From Sipunculus nudus (Eukaryota > Annelida > Sipuncula > Golfingiida > Sipunculidae): a stretch of DNA of 64,000 nt. This document shows positions 1 to 12,822 of the stretch, piece by piece (position 1 is the first letter of the stretch; every line of letters starts with the position of its first letter). The notes under the pieces are model-generated. The model saw only the letters and a list, made by a program, of their open reading frames with translations, searched no databases and was not told the DNA's origin. The stretch covers positions 383,241-447,240 of the forward strand of contig CM049318.1 of the NCBI GenBank assembly GCA_026874595.1. The letters run 5' to 3'. Position numbers and translations under genes: made by a program.

Positions 1-2506
1 AGCTGTGCCGATCATTATGGCAGAATCAACTGAATCTCCGCATATCAGGCCAAAAGGCCAAAACACGCCGCTTGGAAAAATATGAGATGGAAATTTAAAC
101 TTCGTATATACACCTGTTTATACGCATATTATACATCAATGCAGCCGAAAAGAGCTGTGCCGATCATTATTGCAGAATCAACTGAATCTCCGCATATCAG
201 GCCAAAAGGCCAAAACACGCCGCTTGGAAAAATATGATATCGAAATTCGAAATTCGTATATACACCTTTTTATACGCATATTATACATTCATGCTGCCGA
301 AAAGGGCTGTTCGGGTCAACATTGCAGAATCAGCTGAAACTCCGAATATCAGACCAGTAGGCTTAAACAAGCTGCTTGGTAAAATATGAGATGGAAATTC
401 GAACTTCGTATATACAACTGTTTATACGCATATTATACATCAATGCCTCCGAAAAGAGCTGTTCTTGTCAAAATGGCAGAATCAACCGAAACTCCGCATA
501 TCAGGCCAGTAGGCCAAAACAAGCTGCTTGGTAAAGTATTAGATCGAAATTCGACCTTCGTATATACAGCTGATAATACGCATATAATACATTCATTCTG
601 CCGAAAAGAGATGTTCGGGTCAACATGGCAGAATCAACTGAAACTCCGCATATCAGGCAAGTAGGCCAAAACAAGCTGCTTGGTAAAATATGAGATCGAA
701 ATACGAACTTCGTATATACACCAGTCCATACAAATATAATACATCAATGCGGCCGAAAAGAGCTGTTCGGGTCAACATTACAGAATCAACTAAAACTCCG
801 CATTTCAGGCAAGTAGGACAAAACACGCTGCTTGGTAAAATATGAGATCGAAATTCGACCTTCATACATTCACCTGATTTTACGCATATTATACATGCAT
901 GTTGCCGAAAAGAGCTGTTCGGGTCAACATTGCAGGGTCAACTGAAACTCCGCATATCGGACCAATAGGCCAAAACAAGCTGCTTGGTAAAATAGGAGAT
1001 CGAAATTCGAACTTCGTATATACACCTGTTTATACGCATATTATCCATCAATGCGGCCGAAAAGAACTTTTCGTTTCAACATGGCAGAATTAACTAAAAC
1101 TCCGCATATCAGGCGAGTAAGCCAAAACACGCTGCTTGGAAAAATATAGGATCGAAATTCGAACTTCCTATATACACCAGCTTATACGCAGAATATAATT
1201 CAATGCTGCCGAAAAGAACTGTTTGGGTCAACATGCAGAATCACCTGAAACTCCGCATATCAGGCATTAGGCAAAAACACGCTGCTTGGTAAAATATGAG
1301 ATCGAAATTCGACCTTCGTATATACACCTGTTAATACGCATGTTATACATTCATGCTGCGGAAAAGAGCTTTTCAGGTCAAAATTGCAGAATCAACTGAA
1401 ATTCCGCATATCAGGCCAGTAGGCCAGAACAAGCTGCTTGGTAAAATATGAGATGGAAATTTAAACTTCGTATATACACCTGTTATACGCATATTATACA
1501 TCAATGCTGCCGAAAAGAGCTGTTCGGGTCAACATTGCAGAATCAGCTGAAACTCCGAATATCAGACTTGTAGACTTAAACAAGCTGCTTGGTAAAATAT
1601 GAGATTGAAATACGAACTTCGTATATACACCAGTTCATAAAATATAATACATCAATGCGGCCGAAAAGAGCTGTTCGGGACAACATTACAGAATCAACTA
1701 AAACTCCGCATTTCAGGCCAGTAGGCCAAAACACGCTGCTTGGTAAAATATGAGATCGAAATTTAAACTTCGTATATACACCTGTTTATACGCATATTAT
1801 ACATCAATGCAGCCGAAAAGAGCTGTGCCGATCATTATGGCAGAATCAACTGAATCTCCGCATATCAGGCCAAAAGGCCAAAACACGCCGCTTGGAAAAA
1901 TATGAGATGGAAATTTAAACTTCGTATATACACCAGCTTATACGCATATTATACATCAATGCAGCCGAAAAGAGCTGTGCCGATCATTATTGCAGAATCA
2001 ACTGAATCTCCGCATATCAGGCCAAAAGGCCAAAACACGCCGCTTGGAAAAATATGATATCGAAATTCGAAATTCGTATATACACCTTTTTATACGCATA
2101 TTATACATTCATGCTGCCGAAAAGGGCTGTTCGGGTCAACATTGCAGAATCAGCTGAAACTCCGAATATCAGACCAGTAGGCTTAAACAAGCTGCTTGGT
2201 AAAATATGAGATGGAAATTCGAACTTCGTATATACAACTGTTTATACGCATATTATACATCAATGCCTCCGAAAAGAGCTGTTCTTGTCAAAATGGCAGA
2301 ATCAACCGAAACTCCGCATATCAGGCCAGTAGGCCAAAACAAGCTGCTTGGTAAAGTATTAGATCGAAATTCGACCTTCGTATATACAGCTGATAATACG
2401 CATATAATACATTCATTCTGCCGAAAAGAGATGTTCGGGTCAACATGGCAGAATCAACTGAAACTCCGCATATCAGGCAAGTAGGCCAAAACAAGCTGCT
2501 TGGTAA
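1..2506 (+). repeat. 12-monomer higher-order repeat, period 1,820 bp
   Basis: Anchors at 79, 231, 383, 535 and 687 recur as 1,899, 2,051, 2,203, 2,355 and 2,507, a constant offset of 1,820 bp (12 monomers, slightly short of 12 x 152 because some units are 150-151 bp). The repeated stretch includes a variant with AAAGTATTAGATCG in place of AAAATATGAGATCG (535 and 2,355), a distinctive tag. The match stops near 2,530. There the next monomer resembles the one at 1,596 (CCAGTTCATAAAATATAAT), not the one at 687 (CCAGTCCATACAAATATAAT), so the array jumps six monomers. That looks like an unequal-exchange boundary. Confidence 0.88.
79..230 (+). repeat. P-type variant monomer of the satellite
   Basis: A strongly marked S1 variant that recurs throughout both orientations. 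Its tags are GCTGTGCCGATCATTATGG (here ATTATTG) in place of GCTGTTCGGGTCAACATTG, then CAACTGAATCTCCGC, CCAAAAGGCCAAAACACG and CCGCTTGGAAAAATATGA. On the minus block it appears as GGCCTTTTGGCCTGATATG, GGAGATTCAGTTG and CATAATGATCGGCACAGC, for example near 23,110-23,190, 30,845-30,925 and 37,655-37,725. Because its tags lie at both ends of the monomer, it is a good marker for detecting chimeric monomers and for tracking duplications. Confidence 0.9.
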
Positions 2507-3113
2507 AATATGAGATCGAAATACGAACTTCGTATATACACCAGTTCATAAAATATAATACATCAATGCGGCCGAAAAGAGCTGTTCGGGACAACATTAC
2601 AGAATCAACTAAAACTCCGCATTTCAGGCCAGTAGGCCAAAACACGCTGCTTGGTAAAATATGAGATCGAAATTTAAACTTCGTATATACACCTGTTTAT
2701 ACGCATATTATACATCAATGCAGCCGAAAAGAGCTGTGCCGATCATTATGGCAGAATCAACTGAATCTCCGCATATCAGGCCAAAAGGCCAAAACACGCC
2801 GCTTGGAAAAATATGATATCGAAATTCAAACTTCGTATATACACCTTTTTATACGCATATTATACATTCATGCTGCCGAAAAGAGCTGTTCGGGTCGAAA
2901 TTGCAGAATCAACTGAAACTCCGCATATCAGGCCAGTAGGCCAAAACAAATTGCTTGGTAAAATATGAGATGGAAAATTAAACTTGGTATATATAACTGT
3001 TTATACGCATATTATACATCAATGCGTCCGAAAAGAGCTGTTCTTGTCAAAATTGCAGAATCAACCGAAACTCCGCATATCAGGCCAGTAGGCCAAAACA
3101 AGCTGCTTGGTAA

Positions 3114-3265
3114 AATATGAGATCGAAATTCGACCTTCGTATATACACCTGATAATACGCATATTATACATTCATTCTGCCGAAAAGAGATGTTCGGATC
3201 AACATTGCAGAATCAACTGAACCTCCGCATATGAGGCCAGAAGGCCAAAACAAGCTGCTTGGTAA
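3114..3265 (+). repeat. Reference S1-family monomer (152 bp)
   Basis: This is a representative of the diverse S1 family that makes up most of the window. It starts at the anchor AATATGAGATCG and ends before the next anchor at 3,266. S1 is recognised by GTTCGGGTC or GTTCGGATC after the GCCGAAAAGAG box, by CAGAATCAACTGAA, and by GGCC-AGTA-GGCC or similar near the 3' end followed by AAAACAAGCTGCTTGG. S1 monomers differ from one another at many sites, and the order of these variants is what defines the higher-order repeats. The start is an arbitrary phase chosen for convenience. Confidence 0.9.
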
Positions 3266-3854
3266 AATATGAGATCGAAATTCGAACTTCGTATATACAT
3301 CTGTTTACACACATATTATCCATCAATGCGGCTGATAAGAGCTGTTCCGGTCCACATGGCAGAATCAACTGAAACTCCGCATATCAGGCCAGTAGGACAA
3401 AACACGCTGCTTGGTAAAATATGAGATCGAAATTCGACCTTCATACATTCACCTGATTTTACGCATATTATACATGCATGTTGCCGAAAAGAGCTGTTCG
3501 GGTCAACATTGCAGGGTCAACTGAAACTCCGCATATCGGACCAATAGGCCAAAACAAGCTGCTTGGTAAAATATGAGATCGAAATTCGAACTTCCTATAT
3601 ACACCAGCTTATACGCATAATATAATTCAATGCGGCCGAAAAGAACTGTTTGGGTCAACATGCAGAATCACCTGAAACTCCGCATATCAGGCATTAGGCA
3701 AAAACACGCTGCTTGGTAAAATATGAGATCGAAATTCGACCTTCGTATATACACCTGTTAATACGCATGTTATACATTCATGCTGCGGAAAAGAGCTTTT
3801 CGGGTCAAAATTGCAGAATCAGCTGAAACTCCGCATTTCAGGCCAGTAGGCCAG

Positions 3855-6800
3855 AACAAGCTGCTTGGTAAAGTATTAGATCGAAATTCGACCTTCGTAT
3901 ATACAGCTGATAATACGCATATAATACATTCATTCTGCCGAAAAGAGATGTTCGGGTCAACATTGCAGAATCAACTGAAACTCCGCATATCAGGCAAGTA
4001 GGCCAAAACAAGCTGCTTGGTAAAATACGAGATCGAAATTCGAACTTCGTAAATATACCTGTTTATACGCATACTATACATCAATGCGGCCGAAAAGAGC
4101 TGTTCGGGTCAACATTACAGAATCAACTAAAACTCCGCATTTCAGGCAAGTAGGACAAAACACGCTGCTTGGTAAAATATGAGATCGAAATTCGACCTTC
4201 ATACATTCACCTGATTTTACGCATATTATACATGCATGTTGCCGAAAAGAGCTGTTCGGGTCAACATTGCAGGGTCAACTGAAACTCCGCATATCGGACC
4301 AATAGGCCAAAACAAGCTGCTTGGTAAAATAGGAGATCGAAATTCGAACTTCGTATGTACACCTGTTTATACGCATATTATCCATCAATGCGGCCGAAAA
4401 GAACTTTTCGTTTCAACATGGCAGAATTAACTAAAACTCCGCATATCAGGCGAGTAGGCCAAAACACGCTGCTTGGAAAAATATAGGATCGAAATTCGAA
4501 CTTCCTATATACACCAGCTTATACGCAGAATATAATTCAATGCTGCCGAAAAGAACTGTTTGGGTCAACATGCAGAATCACCTGAAACTCCGCATATCAG
4601 GCATTAGGCAAAAACACGCTGCTTAGTAAAATATGAGATCGAAATTCGACCTTCGTATATACACCTGTTAATACGCATGTTATACATTCATGCTGCGGAA
4701 AAGAGCTTTTCGGGTCAAAATTGCAGAATCAGCTGAAACTCCGCATTTCAGGCCAGTAGGCCAGAACAAGCTGCTTGGTAAAATATGAGATGGAAATTTA
4801 AACTTCGTATATACACCTGTTTATACGCATATTATACATCAATGCAGCCGAAAAGAGCTGTGCGGATCATTATGGCAGAATCAACTGAATCTCCGCATAT
4901 CAGGCCAAAAGGCCAAAACACGCCGCTTGGAAAAATATGATATCGAAATTCGAAATTCGTATATACACCTTTTTATACGCATATTATACATTCATGCTGC
5001 CGAAAAGGGCTGTTCGGGTCAACATTGCAGAATCAGCTGAAACTCCGAATATCAGACCAGTAGGCTTAAACAAGGTGCTTGGTAAAATATGAGATGGAAA
5101 TTCGAACTTCGTATATACAACTGTTTATACGCATATTATACATCAATGCCTCCGAAAAGAGCTGTCCTTGTCAAAATGGCAGAATCAACCGAAACTCCGC
5201 ATATCAGGCCAGTAGGCCAAAACAAGCTGCTTGGTAAAGTATTAGATCGAAATTCGACCTTCGTATATACAGCTGATAATACGCATATAATACATTCATT
5301 CTGCCGAAAAGAGATGTTCGGGTCAATATTGCAGAATCAACTGAAACTCCGCATATCAGGCAAGTAGGCCAAAACAAGCTGCTTGGTAAAATACGAGATC
5401 GAAATTCGAACTTCGTAAATATACCTGTTTATACGCATACTATACATCAATGCGGCCGAAAAGAGCTGTTCGGGTCAACATTACAGAATCAACTAAAACT
5501 CCGCATTTCAGGCAAGTCGGACAAAACACGCTGCTTGGTAAAATATGAGATCGAAATTCGACCTTCATACATTCACCTGATTTTACGCATATTATACATG
5601 CATGTTGCCGAAAAGAGCTGTTCGGGTCAACATTGCAGGGTCAACTGAAACTCCGCATATCGGACCAATAGGCCAAAACAAGCTGCTTGGTAAAATAGGA
5701 GATCGAAATTCGAACTTCGTATGTACACCTGTTTATACGCATATTATCCATCAATGCGGCCGAAAAGAACTTTTCGTTTCAACATGGCAGAATTAACTAA
5801 AACTCCGCATATCAGGCGAGTAGGCCAAAACACGCTGCTTGGAAAAATATAGGATCGAAATTCGAACTTCCTATATACACCAGCTTATACGCAGAATATA
5901 ATTCAATGCTGCCGAAAAGAACTGTTTGGGTCAACATGCAGAATCACCTGAAACTCCGCATATCAGGCATTAGGCAAAAACACGCTGCTTAGTAAAATAT
6001 GAGATCGAAATTCGACCTTCGTAGATACACCTGTTAATACGCATGTTATACATTCATGCTGCGGAAAAGAGCTTTTCGGGTCAAAATTGCAGAATCAGAT
6101 GAAACTCCGCATTTCAGGCCAGTACGCCAGAACAAGCTGCTTGGTAAAATATGAGATGGAAATTTAAACTTCGTATATACACCTGTTTATACGCATATTA
6201 TACATCAATGCAGCCGAAAAGAGCTGTGCCGATCATTATGGCAGAATCAACTGAATCTCCGCATATCAGGCCAAAAGGCCAAAACACGCCGCTTGGAAAA
6301 ATATGATATCGAAATTCGAAATTCGTATATACACCTTTTTATACGCATATTATACATTCATGCTGCCGAAAAGGGCTGTTCGGGACAACATTGCAGAATC
6401 AGCTGAAACTCCGAATATCAGACCAGTAGGCTTAAACAAGCTGCTTGGTAAAATATGAGATGGAAATTCGAACTTCGTATATACAACTGTTTATTCGCAT
6501 ATTATACATCAATGCCTCCGAAAAGAGCTGTTCTTGTCAAAATGGCAGAATCAACCGAAACTCCGCATATCAGGCCAGTAGGCCAAAACAAGCTGCTTGG
6601 TAAAGTATTAGATCGAAATTCGACCTTCGTATATACAGCTGATAATACGCATATAATACATTCATTCTGCCGAAAAGAGATGTTCGGGTCAACATGGCAG
6701 AATCAACTGAAACTCCGCATATCAGGCAAGTAGGCCAAAACAAGCTGCTTGGTAAAATACGAGATCGAAATTCGAACTTCGTAAATATACCTGTTTATAC

Positions 6801-7575
6801 GCATACTATACATCAATGCGGCCGAAAAGAGCTGTTCGGGTCAACATTACAGAATCAACTAAAACTCCGCATTTCAGACAAGTAGGACAAAACACGCTGC
6901 TTGGTAAAATATGAGATCGAAATTCGACCTTCATACATTCACCTGATTTTACGCATATTATACATGCATGTTGCCGAAAAGAGCTGTTCGGGTCAACATT
7001 GCAGGGTCAACTGAAACTCCGCATATCGGACCAATAGGCCAAAACAAGCTGCTTGGTAAAATAGGAGATCGAAATTCGAACTTCGTATATACACCTGTTT
7101 ATACGCATATTATCCATCAATGCGGCCGAAAAGAACTTTTCGTTTCAACATGGCAGAATTAACTAAAACTCCGCATATCAGGCGAGTAGGCCAAAACACG
7201 CTGCTTGGAAAAATATAGGATCGATATTCGAACTTCCTATATACACCAGCTTATACGCAGAATATAATTCAATGCTGCCGAAAAGAACTGTTTGGGTCAA
7301 CATGCAGAATCACCTGAAACTCCGCATATCAGGCATTAGGCAAAAACACGCTGCTTGGTAAAATATGAGATCGAAATTCGACCTTCGTATATACACCTGT
7401 TAATACGCATGTTATACATTCATGCTGCGGAAAAGAGCTTTTCAGGTCAAAATTGCAGAATCAACTGAAATTCCGCATATCAGGCCAGTAGGCCAGAACA
7501 AGCTGCTTGGTAAAATATGAGATGGAAATTTAAACTTCGTATATACACCTGTTATACGCATATTATACATCAATG
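3855..7575 (+). repeat. Nested 9-monomer higher-order repeat, period 1,366 bp (about 2.7 copies)
   Basis: Inside macro-copy 1 the same nine-monomer order repeats with a 1,366-bp step: AAGTATTAG at 3,871 and 5,237; ATGTTGCCG at 4,236, 5,602 and 6,968; GCTGCGGAAAAG at 4,692, 6,058 and 7,424. Copies differ by isolated bases, for example GTATGTACACC in the first two and GTATATACACC in the third. The same nest occurs 5,158 bp later at about 9,013-12,733. The 9-mer expansion therefore predates the macro-duplication, because both macro-copies carry it with the same internal differences. Confidence 0.87.
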
Positions 7576-7664
7576 CTGCCGAAAAGAGCTGTTCGGGTCT
7601 ACATTGCAGAATCAGCTGAAACTCCGAATATCAGACTTGTAGACTTAAACAAGCTGCTTGGTAA

Positions 7665-10600
7665 AATATGAGATTGAAATACGAACTTCGTATATACACC
7701 AGTTCATAAAATATAATACATCAATGCGGCCGAAAAGAGCTGTTCGGGACAACATTACAGAATCAACTAAAACTCCGCATTTCAGGCCAGTAGGCCAAAA
7801 CACGCTGCTTGGTAAAATATGAGATCGAAATTTAAACTTCGTATATACACCTGTTTATACGCATATTATACATCAATGCAGCCGAAAAGAGCTGTGCCGA
7901 TCATTATGGCAGAATCAACTGAATCTCCGCATATCAGGCCAAAAGGCCAAAACACGCCGCTTGGAAAAATATGATATCGAAATTCAAACTTCGTATATAC
8001 ACCTTTTTATACGCATATTATACATTCATGCTGCCGAAAAGAGCTGTTCGGGTCGAAATTGCAGAATCAACTGAAACTCCGCATATCAGGCCAGTAGGCC
8101 AAAACAAATTGCTTGGTAAAATATGAGATGGAAAATTAAACTTGGTATATATAACTGTTTATACGCATATTATACATCAATGCGTCCGAAAAGAGCTGTT
8201 CTTGTCAAAATTGCAGAATCAACCGAAACTCCGCATATCAGGCCAGTAGGCCAAAACAAGCTGCTTGGTAAAATATGAGATCGAAATTCGACCTTCGTAT
8301 ATACACCTGATAATACGCATATTATACATTCATTCTGCCGAAAAGAGATGTTCGGATCAACATTGCAGAATCAACTGAACCTCCGCATATGAGGCCAGAA
8401 GGCCAAAACAAGCTGCTTGGTAAAATATGAGATCGAAATTCGAACTTCGTATATACATCTGTTTACACACATATTATCCATCAATGCGGCTGATAAGAGC
8501 TGTTCCGGTCCACATGGCAGAATCAACTGAAACTCCGCATATCAGGCCAGTAGGACAAAACACGCTGCTTGGTAAAATATGAGATCGAAATTCGACCTTC
8601 ATACATTCACCTGATTTTACGCATATTATACATGCATGTTGCCGAAAAGAGCTGTTCGGGTCAACATTGCAGGGTCAACTGAAACTCCGCATATCGGACC
8701 AATAGGCCAAAACAAGCTGCTTGGTAAAATATGAGATCGAAATTCGAACTTCCTATATACACCAGCTTATACGCATAATATAATTCAATGCGGCCGAAAA
8801 GAACTGTTTGGGTCAACATGCAGAATCACCTGAAACTCCGCATATCAGGCATTAGGCAAAAACACGCTGCTTGGTAAAATATGAGATCGAAATTCGACCT
8901 TCGTATATACACCTGTTAATACGCATGTTATACATTCATGCTGCGGAAAAGAGCTTTTCGGGTCAAAATTGCAGAATCAGCTGAAACTCCGCATTTCAGG
9001 CCAGTAGGCCAGAACAAGCTGCTTGGTAAAGTATTAGATCGAAATTCGACCTTCGTATATACAGCTGATAATACGCATATAATACATTCATTCTGCCGAA
9101 AAGAGATGTTCGGGTCAACATTGCAGAATCAACTGAAACTCCGCATATCAGGCAAGTAGGCCAAAACAAGCTGCTTGGTAAAATACGAGATCGAAATTCG
9201 AACTTCGTAAATATACCTGTTTATACGCATACTATACATCAATGCGGCCGAAAAGAGCTGTTCGGGTCAACATTACAGAATCAACTAAAACTCCGCATTT
9301 CAGGCAAGTAGGACAAAACACGCTGCTTGGTAAAATATGAGATCGAAATTCGACCTTCATACATTCACCTGATTTTACGCATATTATACATGCATGTTGC
9401 CGAAAAGAGCTGTTCGGGTCAACATTGCAGGGTCAACTGAAACTCCGCATATCGGACCAATAGGCCAAAACAAGCTGCTTGGTAAAATAGGAGATCGAAA
9501 TTCGAACTTCGTATGTACACCTGTTTATACGCATATTATCCATCAATGCGGCCGAAAAGAACTTTTCGTTTCAACATGGCAGAATTAACTAAAACTCCGC
9601 ATATCAGGCGAGTAGGCCAAAACACGCTGCTTGGAAAAATATAGGATCGAAATTCGAACTTCCTATATACACCAGCTTATACGCAGAATATAATTCAATG
9701 CTGCCGAAAAGAACTGTTTGGGTCAACATGCAGAATCACCTGAAACTCCGCATATCAGGCATTAGGCAAAAACACGCTGCTTAGTAAAATATGAGATCGA
9801 AATTCGACCTTCGTATATACACCTGTTAATACGCATGTTATACATTCATGCTGCGGAAAAGAGCTTTTCGGGTCAAAATTGCAGAATCAGCTGAAACTCC
9901 GCATTTCAGGCCAGTAGGCCAGAACAAGCTGCTTGGTAAAATATGAGATGGAAATTTAAACTTCGTATATACACCTGTTTATACGCATATTATACATCAA
10001 TGCAGCCGAAAAGAGCTGTGCGGATCATTATGGCAGAATCAACTGAATCTCCGCATATCAGGCCAAAAGGCCAAAACACGCCGCTTGGAAAAATATGATA
10101 TCGAAATTCGAAATTCGTATATACACCTTTTTATACGCATATTATACATTCATGCTGCCGAAAAGGGCTGTTCGGGTCAACATTGCAGAATCAGCTGAAA
10201 CTCCGAATATCAGACCAGTAGGCTTAAACAAGGTGCTTGGTAAAATATGAGATGGAAATTCGAACTTCGTATATACAACTGTTTATACGCATATTATACA
10301 TCAATGCCTCCGAAAAGAGCTGTCCTTGTCAAAATGGCAGAATCAACCGAAACTCCGCATATCAGGCCAGTAGGCCAAAACAAGCTGCTTGGTAAAGTAT
10401 TAGATCGAAATTCGACCTTCGTATATACAGCTGATAATACGCATATAATACATTCATTCTGCCGAAAAGAGATGTTCGGGTCAATATTGCAGAATCAACT
10501 GAAACTCCGCATATCAGGCAAGTAGGCCAAAACAAGCTGCTTGGTAAAATACGAGATCGAAATTCGAACTTCGTAAATATACCTGTTTATACGCATACTA

Positions 10601-12822
10601 TACATCAATGCGGCCGAAAAGAGCTGTTCGGGTCAACATTACAGAATCAACTAAAACTCCGCATTTCAGGCAAGTCGGACAAAACACGCTGCTTGGTAAA
10701 ATATGAGATCGAAATTCGACCTTCATACATTCACCTGATTTTACGCATATTATACATGCATGTTGCCGAAAAGAGCTGTTCGGGTCAACATTGCAGGGTC
10801 AACTGAAACTCCGCATATCGGACCAATAGGCCAAAACAAGCTGCTTGGTAAAATAGGAGATCGAAATTCGAACTTCGTATGTACACCTGTTTATACGCAT
10901 ATTATCCATCAATGCGGCCGAAAAGAACTTTTCGTTTCAACATGGCAGAATTAACTAAAACTCCGCATATCAGGCGAGTAGGCCAAAACACGCTGCTTGG
11001 AAAAATATAGGATCGAAATTCGAACTTCCTATATACACCAGCTTATACGCAGAATATAATTCAATGCTGCCGAAAAGAACTGTTTGGGTCAACATGCAGA
11101 ATCACCTGAAACTCCGCATATCAGGCATTAGGCAAAAACACGCTGCTTAGTAAAATATGAGATCGAAATTCGACCTTCGTAGATACACCTGTTAATACGC
11201 ATGTTATACATTCATGCTGCGGAAAAGAGCTTTTCGGGTCAAAATTGCAGAATCAGATGAAACTCCGCATTTCAGGCCAGTAGGCCAGAACAAGCTGCTT
11301 GGTAAAATATGAGATGGAAATTTAAACTTCGTATATACACCTGTTTATACGCATATTATACATCAATGCAGCCGAAAAGAGCTGTGCCGATCATTATGGC
11401 AGAATCAACTGAATCTCCGCATATCAGGCCAAAAGGCCAAAACACGCCGCTTGGAAAAATATGATATCGAAATTCGAAATTCGTATATACACCTTTTTAT
11501 ACGCATATTATACATTCATGCTGCCGAAAAGGGCTGTTCGGGACAACATTGCAGAATCAGGTGAAACTCCGAATATCAGACCAGTAGGCTTAAACAAGCT
11601 GCTTGGTAAAATATGAGATGGAAATTCGAACTTCGTATATACAACTGTTTATTCGCATATTATACATCAATGCCTCCGAAAAGAGCTGTTCTTGTCAAAA
11701 TGGCAGAATCAACCGAAACTCCGCATATCAGGCCAGTAGGCCAAAACAAGCTGCTTGGTAAAGTATTAGATCGAAATTCGACCTTCGTATATACAGCTGA
11801 TAATACGCATATAATACATTCATTCTGCCGAAAAGAGATGTTCGGGTCAACATGGCAGAATCAACTGAAACTCCGCATATCAGGCAAGTAGGCCAAAACA
11901 AGCTGCTTGGTAAAATACGAGATCGAAATTCGAACTTCGTAAATATACCTGTTTATACGCATACTATACATCAATGCGGCCGAAAAGAGCTGTTCGGGTC
12001 AACATTACAGAATCAACTAAAACTCCGCATTTCAGGCAAGTAGGACAAAACACGCTGCTTGGTAAAATATGAGATCGAAATTCGACCTTCATACATTCAC
12101 CTGATTTTACGCATATTATACATGCATGTTGCCGAAAAGAGCTGTTCGGGTCAACATTGCAGGGTCAACTGAAACTCCGCATATCGGACCAATAGGCCAA
12201 AACAAGCTGCTTGGTAAAATAGGAGATCGAAATTCGAACTTCGTATATACACCTGTTTATACGCATATTATCCATCAATGCGGCCGAAAAGAACTTTTCG
12301 TTTCAACATGGCAGAATTAACTAAAACTCCGCATATCAGGCGAGTAGGCCAAAACACGCTGCTTGGAAAAATATAGGATCGATATTCGAACTTCCTATAT
12401 ACACCAGCTTATACGCAGAATATAATTCAATGCTGCCGAAAAGAACTGTTTGGGTCAACATGCAGAATCACCTGAAACTCCGCATATCAGGCATTAGGCA
12501 AAAACACGCTGCTTGGTAAAATATGAGATCGAAATTCGACCTTCGTATATACACCTGTTAATACGCATGTTATACATTCATGCTGCGGAAAAGAGCTTTT
12601 CAGGTCAAAATTGCAGAATCAACTGAAATTCCGCATATCAGGCCAGTAGGCCAGAACAAGCTGCTTGGTAAAATATGAGATGGAAATTTAAACTTCGTAT
12701 ATACACCTGTTATACGCATATTATACATCAATGCTGCCGAAAAGAGCTGTTCGGGTCTACATTGCAGAATCAGCTGAAACTCCGAATATCAGACTTGTAG
12801 ACTTAAACAAGCTGCTTGGTAA
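7665..12822 (+). repeat. 5,158-bp macro-repeat, copy 2
   Basis: This is the second head-to-tail copy of the macro-unit at 2,507-7,664, with the same monomer order throughout and the same internal 1,366-bp nesting. Visible private differences from copy 1 are few: for example GGCCAGTAGG at 11,275-11,284 where copy 1 has GGCCAGTACG at 6,117-6,126, and TTTCAGGCAAG near 12,030 where copy 1 has TTTCAGACAAG near 6,873. Such similarity over 5 kb means either recent duplication or continuing homogenisation. Confidence 0.9.
9013..12733 (+). repeat. Nested 9-monomer repeat (1,366 bp) in macro-copy 2
   Basis: This is the equivalent of 3,855-7,575 shifted by 5,158 bp. Landmarks are ATGTTGCCG at 9,394, 10,760 and 12,126, and the GCTGCGG tag at about 9,850, 11,216 and 12,582. 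The pattern of small differences among the three nested units is the same as in copy 1 (GTATGTACACC in units one and two only). Confidence 0.87.

Larger units (their letters stand above)
2507..7664 (+). repeat. 5,158-bp macro-repeat, copy 1 (about 34 monomers)
   Basis: Positions across this interval recur exactly 5,158 bp downstream: 2,658 to 7,816, 2,810 to 7,968, the ATGCTGCGG tag 3,780 to 8,938, ATGTTGCCG 4,236 to 9,394, and 6,968 to 12,126. Sequence agreement is near complete by eye, with isolated single-base differences such as GGCCAAAACAAATTGC shared by copies 1 and 2 but GGCTAAAACAAATTGT in copy 3. The macro-unit contains a nested 9-monomer repeat. The left edge is placed at 2,507 because the monomer before it no longer matches its counterpart before 7,665. 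Confidence 0.9.

Noticed and set aside
386-664. Repeated 92-codon frame (also at 2,206, 5,089, 6,455, 10,247, 11,613, 14,495 and 16,164)
   Set aside because: Its conservation is explained by DNA-level duplication of the higher-order unit. A real gene would need synonymous-biased substitutions or transcript evidence, which I cannot show; the near-identical copies carry too few differences to judge.
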